The notes beneath the pieces were generated by a model. It worked only from the letters and a program-made list of their open reading frames with translations, had not been told where the DNA came from and did no database searches. From Candidatus Pacearchaeota archaeon (GTDB taxonomy: Archaea > Nanoarchaeota > Nanoarchaeia > Pacearchaeales > GW2011-AR1), in contig NZER01000478.1 in the NCBI GenBank assembly GCA_002690445.1, forward strand, positions 1-23,704: a stretch of 23,704 nucleotides of DNA, in the 5' to 3' direction. Shown piece after piece: positions 18,200 to 23,704 of this stretch (positions are counted from its first letter, which is position 1; the number at the start of each line of letters is the position of its first letter). The translations under genes and the position numbers were made by a program.

Positions 18200-21100
18200 T
18201 CATTTATTAGCTAAATACATTTTTATCATCTCTGTGCGCCTTTTTTCAAGCTGTTTTATGCGTTTAACGATCGAATGTGTCTCTTCCCTGCCCTTCAACT
18301 CATTGATTCTTTTGCGATACTTGTTTAATCTACCCTGAAATTTGTTCACATTCCGATAGGCTCTAAGCTCTTTCATGTGTGCGCGGAGATAAGCCGACTT
18401 GTCCTTTGACCGTTCGTACCTCTCCTTGGTTTTTTTCAGTCTGCCTTTATATTTCCGTAGCCTTCGGTCCCAGAGATCATCTCTTTTGCTTGTGCCTCTT
18501 CCAACCCACCAGTATAAAACCTTGCCGACTATCGGGACAGAAGATAGGGTTTCAAGACCCCTGTCGTCGCCGGCATTATAAATGTCCCTTCCAAGGGCGT
18601 CTATGAACTTGACAGGGGGGAGGATTTGCTTTGCTACCGCAGACGCCACACCCTCTGTCCTTGCCTTCCAGACAACGAACTTTGACACACCGGCCATCCG
18701 CAACACGTTGTCCCAGAACCTATCCTCAAAGTCCGTATCCCTTCCAAGGAGCCAATCCTTTATTTCGTCTCCGGCCGCATTGGCGATAACAAAAAACATG
18801 CCAAGGCGCATAAGGTTCCTCAACCCTTGGATGCGCTCTCGCTTTGAGCCGGTTCGCATTTTATGAAACGCCTCATTACGGAAGGCGTCGAATTGTTTTA
18901 TCGTAAACGTTTTCAGCATGTAGAGCAATTTGCCGTCTGTCATTTCGTGATATTTCTGGGGAAGCTCGGCCTTTGAAATTGGTTGGAAATCGGCAAGCCT
19001 GTTGTAGCAAAGGAACCTGACATCGCGTGTGATATCATCGTTTTGAAGATCAGAAATAACACCGTCAACCACAGACTTGTCTCTTCCGAACATCGGCATC
19101 AATTCCTTTGCCAGCTCTTCCGGATTGTTTCTCGCCTGTTTCTGGCGCTTTTCGAGATGCGCGTTTAACATGCTCTCCTTTCCAATAGCATCGATCTTCT
19201 CAAGACCGGTCATTTTAAAGACCTTGCTTACGGCCCCTGCCAGTTGACCCGGATCGGCAAACTCCTGTCCGATTCTGGCAGACCCAACATCTTCTCTGGA
19301 TATTTTTATGTGCTTGTATTTCTGAGGCGGAACCGATTTTGCAGCATGCTTAAAGTACGGGATCGCTCCGCTATCATACATCGTCCACGCGCCATCGCCG
19401 ACCTGTGTGACAGCGGAAATGACGGATCCCATTGTGTCCAGTAGCGAGAAATTCTTATAGAAACTCCAAAACTTTCCAGGGCCTTGATTTTTGAAGTACG
19501 CTTTTAGCATCTCGTCAACTTCGTCTATCTGCTTGGCGGATATCGACTTGTCTTCGCGCAGGTCGTTTAGGAATGTGGCGATATTGTCAGTATAGTCTCT
19601 CTGGGATGCGTACTTTGAAAGCTCCTCTTTTAGATCCCTCTCAAGGCCAATGAGCGCCTTCCTGGCATTGATGATGTCCGGATCATCCGAGTCTCCCAAT
19701 TTCCGGATGGATGCCTGTGTTTTGTATAATTCCTTTTTGAACTTGTCTATTTTCTCTGGAACCTTCCCAAACCACTTTCGGGCCTCGATCGCTGTGCGGA
19801 CCTCGGCAATGTACGTCATGGCTGCCGCATCAGAGTGCATGTAATACTTGTTCAGTCTGGCGGGTATGCTGACGAACTTTCTCTCCTTGGCCGCCGAGAT
19901 CCCTGCCCTGCCTACCGGCATACCGTTTAGAATGTTCAGGATGATGTCGGCTTTCATGTTCTCGTCAAGCTCTGCTGCGGTCACTCCAAGGGCTGCGGCC
20001 CGCTGCTCAATGGCCTTGGTGTATTTGTCTTTTTCCTCCCTCCCCATTTCGCCCAGGAGCCCATCGAGATCCTTTACCTTCCGACTCCAGTATTCATCGA
20101 TGTAGCCAACCTCTAACCCAACCTCTGCCATGTCCTTGTGGAGATCGTCCCACAACCTCCGAACCTCTCCGTACTCTTCTACAAGGTCGTATTTGTTTAT
20201 CAGTTCGTCGATTTTCTCTATGGAGGAATTCTTCCTCGCCAGGTCCCAATCGGCCGCATCGTCCCTGGTCATGCCCGTTGGGTTTCGTCGGTTTTTCCGG
20301 GCTTTCTTTAATAGGGGAACGAGCCTGTCGGTGTCTTCCTGAATACCGGTGTTTGTGTTAAAGTCAAGATCCCTTATCTTATAGTGCAGGTCTTCGCTGA
20401 TGCGTTTCATCCTGGTGGAAATTGGAGACATGATCTTTCCGGTAGCCTTAACGGCACCCCTTGTTATATTTCCCAGGGCCTGGGCCGCCTTCTGCTTGAC
20501 CGATTTGTTCTCAACGCGATTCAGCTCAAACTCTTCCTTCGTGGTTGGCTTTCTTGTTTCAGCGTAAGTTACCGGCTTTGCGTCTAATACCTGGGCGCCA
20601 GTTGTTTGGTACTGCGGTCTATCGCCGTACCTGACCTCTCCCCTCTCTATTCCGCCGGCGCCGTACCTTATGATCGCGCTCTTTGGTATTCCCGTCGGAC
20701 CGTAGGGCCTTTCGTCCAGCCTATCTCCTGCGGTAAATTCTCTTCTGAACGACACATCTCTTGACTCTATTTCGCCAGCTAAATCTTGGTAAACATCGTA
20801 ATTTACTTTTTCGGTTTCCTGTATAGCGGCCCTCAAGTCCTCTGGTGTTTTAGCAAGGGCGATTTTACTTTTTTGCGCAGTAATTTCCACAACATCTTTC
20901 GCGGCCATGTCTATATTTGCTTGCGCGTCCGCCATCGCTCCGGGAACGCCCTCTTCACTGGCGAAAACAATGTCAATGGCGTCTGTGGTGGTTGAGTTTA
21001 TCAGAGAGGCTATCTTATCCAGCAATGCCCTTTCTTGTTCTTGGCTCCTTCTCCCAAACTCTGTTTCGTAAAAGTTTGTTGTGTCGCCTTCCGGTAGCCC

Positions 21101-23704
21101 TTCCCTGAACCTATTGTAATCGGCCGACCCCTGGCTTTCCAACTTCCTGTACCTGAGCGACATTTTTCTTATTTTTCCGTACCGGCCCCTGGGAATCTCA
21201 CCAAGCCTTTTAAGCAGCCTCTTTTTAACAGTTAACAATTCGCTTACATCCTTCTCGTCTTCTTCTAGCGCAGCGGTGGCGGTTTTGGCTAGTTCTTTTA
21301 ACCTATCAGCGTCAACTGCTTCGAGCGCAGTTTCTAGGTTTCCTCCTGATGCAAACCCCTCTTTCGCCTGAATCCAGTGCTGGATTTCGTGGACTATGGT
21401 TCCAGGAATATCCTCTGCATACGGAGAGATTATAATTTCGTTCTTCTCTCGGTCAAACCACCCCTGCGTTGACCTGAAAATATCGAAAAGCGGCGACTGT
21501 TTCCGCACCTTAACGTTCTTGATGTCTGGATACGCCAGAAACAGTGTCGGATGCTGGAAGGCATCCCCCAGCTTTACCTCACTATCAAGGAAATCGAAAG
21601 TTTTAGTTTCGGCAAGGGTATCAAAAACGGGCGTAGTCTTAAAAACGCTATCGTCTATCTCGAATCTCCACATCTCATCAGGACCAAGAAACCAACCCGT
21701 TTCCTGCCGGATTGTCTCGGGATCCTCCATTATTCTGTCCAGATACATCGCCCTTGCGAAGCTCGGCTTGTCGGCTGTTTCTGCCTCTATACCAGCATAC
21801 GTGAATTGAGGCATGCCCTCGTATAGGACTTTTTGACGCATTTCGGGGGTTATGGGAAGAGAGTGGACTTCGACCCTTCCGACCTCTCGGGCCTTAAAGC
21901 CAGCATCTTCGTCACTTGTGATTTCGTCCTGCATAATGCTATTGGCTTCCGTCCTATCTGTACTCCATGCCACACTTTCCCCGGCGCTATCTATAACGTG
22001 AAACTCTCCGTCGCGCTCTTCTATATGGTATCCTGCGGATAATGGGCCTTCTGACCCTGGCGAGTCGATCTCAACCGTCCCGACCTTCGCTTTCCCCCAT
22101 GCCGCCTTGTTGAAAAACTTGTTCGCTGCCGCGGGTAGGATCTTGTCGTAAAAACCCTTCATGCCTTCGCCGCCAACTTTGAGGTCAAGGCCGGTAAGTG
22201 ACTTTACCCGGGCCATGACATCTTTGCCCTCGCCCTTCTGTATTTTTTCAGCTACATCCTTACCGACAAGCTCTTCAACTTGGTCTATGGTTATTTCGTC
22301 CCTTACTATTGCATTGCTTTGAGTGGGGGTGTGGACATTCAGGTTATAGGTTCCGGTTTCGTTTTTGCTATATTCGATCGACTCAACGTGCTTGCTAAGA
22401 TCATACCGATCCGCCTGAACCTCACCCGGGGTCCACGCAACCGCATCAAAGCCGTTTTCTGCGGCATACCTCACCATGCGTTTAATGGCTAACAAAGGCC
22501 ATGCTTTCTTGAAGGGGGCGTCGGGGACACCGGCCCTGCTTGTACCTCTCGCGGGGTGCGTATCAGCAACTTCCTGGGCTATCTGCTCATTGTCGTATAT
22601 GACCCCATTGACCGTATCGCCCGTACCCTCATCTATTACCATCCACTCACCGGGCTGCATTTCTTTGACCGTAAAGGTTACGGGGCCATACCCTTTTTTC
22701 CTCCCCGCCTGGTGCCAATCGCTCTGGATCTCCTCGATGAAAAGAATACGCTGCTCTTCTTCCTTGATCCCATATGTACCTATTCTGGTTGTCTTGGTCA
22801 CGGTTCGCTCATTAAAGCGGATATGGGCTAATACGTTGGGCTCGTCGAAGTGGGTGCCGCGGTAGGCGCTTGGATCCCTGGGTGTTTCTTTCATTGCCAT
22901 ATCTATCTGGCGGCCCGTGTTTTCTATCTGTCGCGTTAGGTCCTGTCTGCCAATTCCAGGAACGGTGGTTTCATAGTCTGCTTTTAGGCGATCTCTCCTG
23001 GCGATCAGTTCCTTGATTCGATTGCTTTGTCTTAACGCGGCCGCGTTCTGGTTCTCCGGCAGCGTCAGCAACAACTCTTTGTAGGCCTCTCCGCCGGGGA
23101 GTTGGTAGCCTTCGTACTTGGTTTCAACACCCTCTTCCATTTCTTCGGCGGTTTCGTTCGATATGGCCAGTCCGCGTCCTTCCAATATCTCAAAAACCTT
23201 ATCTTGGGCCAAAAACAGGTTGTCCTTGTTCGCAACCGCTGGAAGAATCTTGTCGTAAAAACCCTTCATGCCCTCGCCGCCGACTTTCAGGTGCGAGTAC
23301 CGCGACAGCCGGTTTCGATGCTCTTTCGCCAATGACCACCGCGACAGGTTGTCATCGTCCGTATCAATCTGGTCAACGTACTCTCCATTGTCGTCGAAAA
23401 TATTATAAATGCCGTCTTGGCTGTAATGTATCGACCATCCCGATTCGCTCTCTGTTATCATCGCGGATGCTCCATACTCAGCGTAATCGTGATAAGCGAA
23501 CTCGGAAGCCTGCTCTTCGCTAACCCCCTCCTCTTCCACTAATCGCTTTATTTCTTCTTCGATGTATTCTCTTGAAGGCTCAACGTATTCAGGACCAGAC
23601 CAATCCATATCATCTTCGACAATAAAATCGTCCGGTGTTTTTTCGCCCGTAACCGCACCCTTCACAACCTCCTCAACCCTGACATTGTTCTCGGCAAGGT
23701 AATC
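18200..23704 (-). CDS. Giant polyvalent virion-associated protein, 5' end beyond the window
   Basis: An uninterrupted frame of at least 1834 codons; it is open through position 23704, and GTG 23665 has no clear ribosome site, so the true start is probably outside. Recognisable blocks: acidic N-terminal segments; a repeated KVGGEGMKGFYDKILPA module (23225-23290 and 22118-22183); the conserved FIEEIQSDWHQAGRKKGYG and ENGFDAVAWTPGEVQADRYD segments; ITPEMRQKVLYEGMPQF (near 21803-21850), typical of large polyvalent proteins; a metallopeptidase-like IVHEIQHWIQAKEGFASGG (HEIQH near 21380); and a long helical C-terminal half with a hydrophobic stretch (LMRLGMFFVIANAAGDEI, about 18770-18815) and a basic tail. 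Such proteins are packaged and injected, carrying several domains. Individual activities are inferred. Confidence 0.85.
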   Translation of the reverse strand, partial: DYLAENNVRVEEVVKGAVTGEKTPDDFIVEDDMDWSGPEYVEPSREYIEEEIKRLVEEEGVSEEQASEFAYHDYAEYGASAMITESESGWSIHYSQDGIYNIFDDNGEYVDQIDTDDDNLSRWSLAKEHRNRLSRYSHLKVGGEGMKGFYDKILPAVANKDNLFLAQDKVFEILEGRGLAISNETAEEMEEGVETKYEGYQLPGGEAYKELLLTLPENQNAAALRQSNRIKELIARRDRLKADYETTVPGIGRQDLTRQIENTGRQIDMAMKETPRDPSAYRGTHFDEPNVLAHIRFNERTVTKTTRIGTYGIKEEEQRILFIEEIQSDWHQAGRKKGYGPVTFTVKEMQPGEWMVIDEGTGDTVNGVIYDNEQIAQEVADTHPARGTSRAGVPDAPFKKAWPLLAIKRMVRYAAENGFDAVAWTPGEVQADRYDLSKHVESIEYSKNETGTYNLNVHTPTQSNAIVRDEITIDQVEELVGKDVAEKIQKGEGKDVMARVKSLTGLDLKVGGEGMKGFYDKILPAAANKFFNKAAWGKAKVGTVEIDSPGSEGPLSAGYHIEERDGEFHVIDSAGESVAWSTDRTEANSIMQDEITSDEDAGFKAREVGRVEVHSLPITPEMRQKVLYEGMPQFTYAGIEAETADKPSFARAMYLDRIMEDPETIRQETGWFLGPDEMWRFEIDDSVFKTTPVFDTLAETKTFDFLDSEVKLGDAFQHPTLFLAYPDIKNVKVRKQSPLFDIFRSTQGWFDREKNEIIISPYAEDIPGTIVHEIQHWIQAKEGFASGGNLETALEAVDADRLKELAKTATAALEEDEKDVSELLTVKKRLLKRLGEIPRGRYGKIRKMSLRYRKLESQGSADYNRFREGLPEGDTTNFYETEFGRRSQEQERALLDKIASLINSTTTDAIDIVFASEEGVPGAMADAQANIDMAAKDVVEITAQKSKIALAKTPEDLRAAIQETEKVNYDVYQDLAGEIESRDVSFRREFTAGDRLDERPYGPTGIPKSAIIRYGAGGIERGEVRYGDRPQYQTTGAQVLDAKPVTYAETRKPTTKEEFELNRVENKSVKQKAAQALGNITRGAVKATGKIMSPISTRMKRISEDLHYKIRDLDFNTNTGIQEDTDRLVPLLKKARKNRRNPTGMTRDDAADWDLARKNSSIEKIDELINKYDLVEEYGEVRRLWDDLHKDMAEVGLEVGYIDEYWSRKVKDLDGLLGEMGREEKDKYTKAIEQRAAALGVTAAELDENMKADIILNILNGMPVGRAGISAAKERKFVSIPARLNKYYMHSDAAAMTYIAEVRTAIEARKWFGKVPEKIDKFKKELYKTQASIRKLGDSDDPDIINARKALIGLERDLKEELSKYASQRDYTDNIATFLNDLREDKSISAKQIDEVDEMLKAYFKNQGPGKFWSFYKNFSLLDTMGSVISAVTQVGDGAWTMYDSGAIPYFKHAAKSVPPQKYKHIKISREDVGSARIGQEFADPGQLAGAVSKVFKMTGLEKIDAIGKESMLNAHLEKRQKQARNNPEELAKELMPMFGRDKSVVDGVISDLQNDDITRDVRFLCYNRLADFQPISKAELPQKYHEMTDGKLLYMLKTFTIKQFDAFRNEAFHKMRTGSKRERIQGLRNLMRLGMFFVIANAAGDEIKDWLLGRDTDFEDRFWDNVLRMAGVSKFVVWKARTEGVASAVAKQILPPVKFIDALGRDIYNAGDDRGLETLSSVPIVGKVLYWWVGRGTSKRDDLWDRRLRKYKGRLKKTKERYERSKDKSAYLRAHMKELRAYRNVNKFQGRLNKYRKRINELKGREETHSIVKRIKQLEKRRTEMIKMYLANK
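22118..22183 (-). repeat. Copy 2 of an internal 22-residue module in the giant protein
   Basis: Encodes LKVGGEGMKGFYDKILPAAA followed by NK, matching the module at 23225-23290 at 21 of 22 residues. The DNA copies differ mainly at third codon positions, so the duplication is not recent or the protein sequence is under selection. Confidence 0.8.
23225..23290 (-). repeat. Copy 1 of an internal 22-residue module in the giant protein
   Basis: Encodes LKVGGEGMKGFYDKILPAVA followed by NK. The two copies lie about 1.1 kb apart. The GGEGMKGFYD pattern recurs in polyvalent phage proteins known to me, so the module is a family feature present twice. Confidence 0.8.

Overview
The window is a piece of a tailed bacteriophage or prophage genome (Caudoviricetes-like). 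It holds phage replication genes (an O-like initiator, a G39P-like helicase loader, a RusA resolvase), a RecT recombination operon, three DNA methyltransferases, a holin/endolysin pair, tail-type structural proteins and one giant polyvalent virion protein. The host cannot be fixed from the sequence. The holin (gene-transfer-agent 3TM type) and the M15-type endolysin suggest a Gram-negative host. No integrase, attachment site or tRNA is visible.

Layout. (1) 1-5399, minus strand: a leftward early operon that reads, in order of transcription, a Cro-like HTH protein, the O-like initiator with a probable origin inside its gene, helicase loader, RusA, N6-adenine methyltransferase, small PD-(D/E)XK nuclease, 13-codon leader, C5 methyltransferase, broken restriction endonuclease, a coiled-coil protein and a partial gene. 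(2) 5400-6193: an AT-rich control region with operator-like repeats and a rightward promoter, then about 600 nt without a convincing gene but rich in long complementary stems, a candidate structured RNA or leader. (3) 6194-14670, plus strand: a tightly packed operon with a small membrane protein, SbcC/RecF-like ATPase, RecT, MBL-fold hydrolase, Cas4/RecB-like Fe-S nuclease, several Cys-rich small proteins, an SPPY-class DNA methyltransferase with an HNH endonuclease gene overprinted in another frame, a 36-codon remnant of an ASCH-like protein and a Ref/DUF968-like HNH protein. (4) 14670-14945: convergent intergenic region with a strong terminator. (5) 14946-23704, minus strand: holin, endolysin, membrane protein, three tail/fibre-like proteins and a giant protein that runs off the right edge.

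How the genes fit together. O and the loader would open the internal origin and recruit the host helicase. RusA and the ATPase/RecT/MBL/Fe-S nuclease set would handle recombination-dependent replication and branch resolution. The three methyltransferases probably modify phage DNA against host restriction. The giant protein probably travels in the virion, and the holin and endolysin release progeny.

The most unusual items are the HNH gene embedded out of frame inside a still-open methyltransferase frame, the origin-like iterons kept at DNA level although they are read in two frames, and the large structured non-coding block at about 5560-6190. All family names come from motif recognition by eye; no database search was run.
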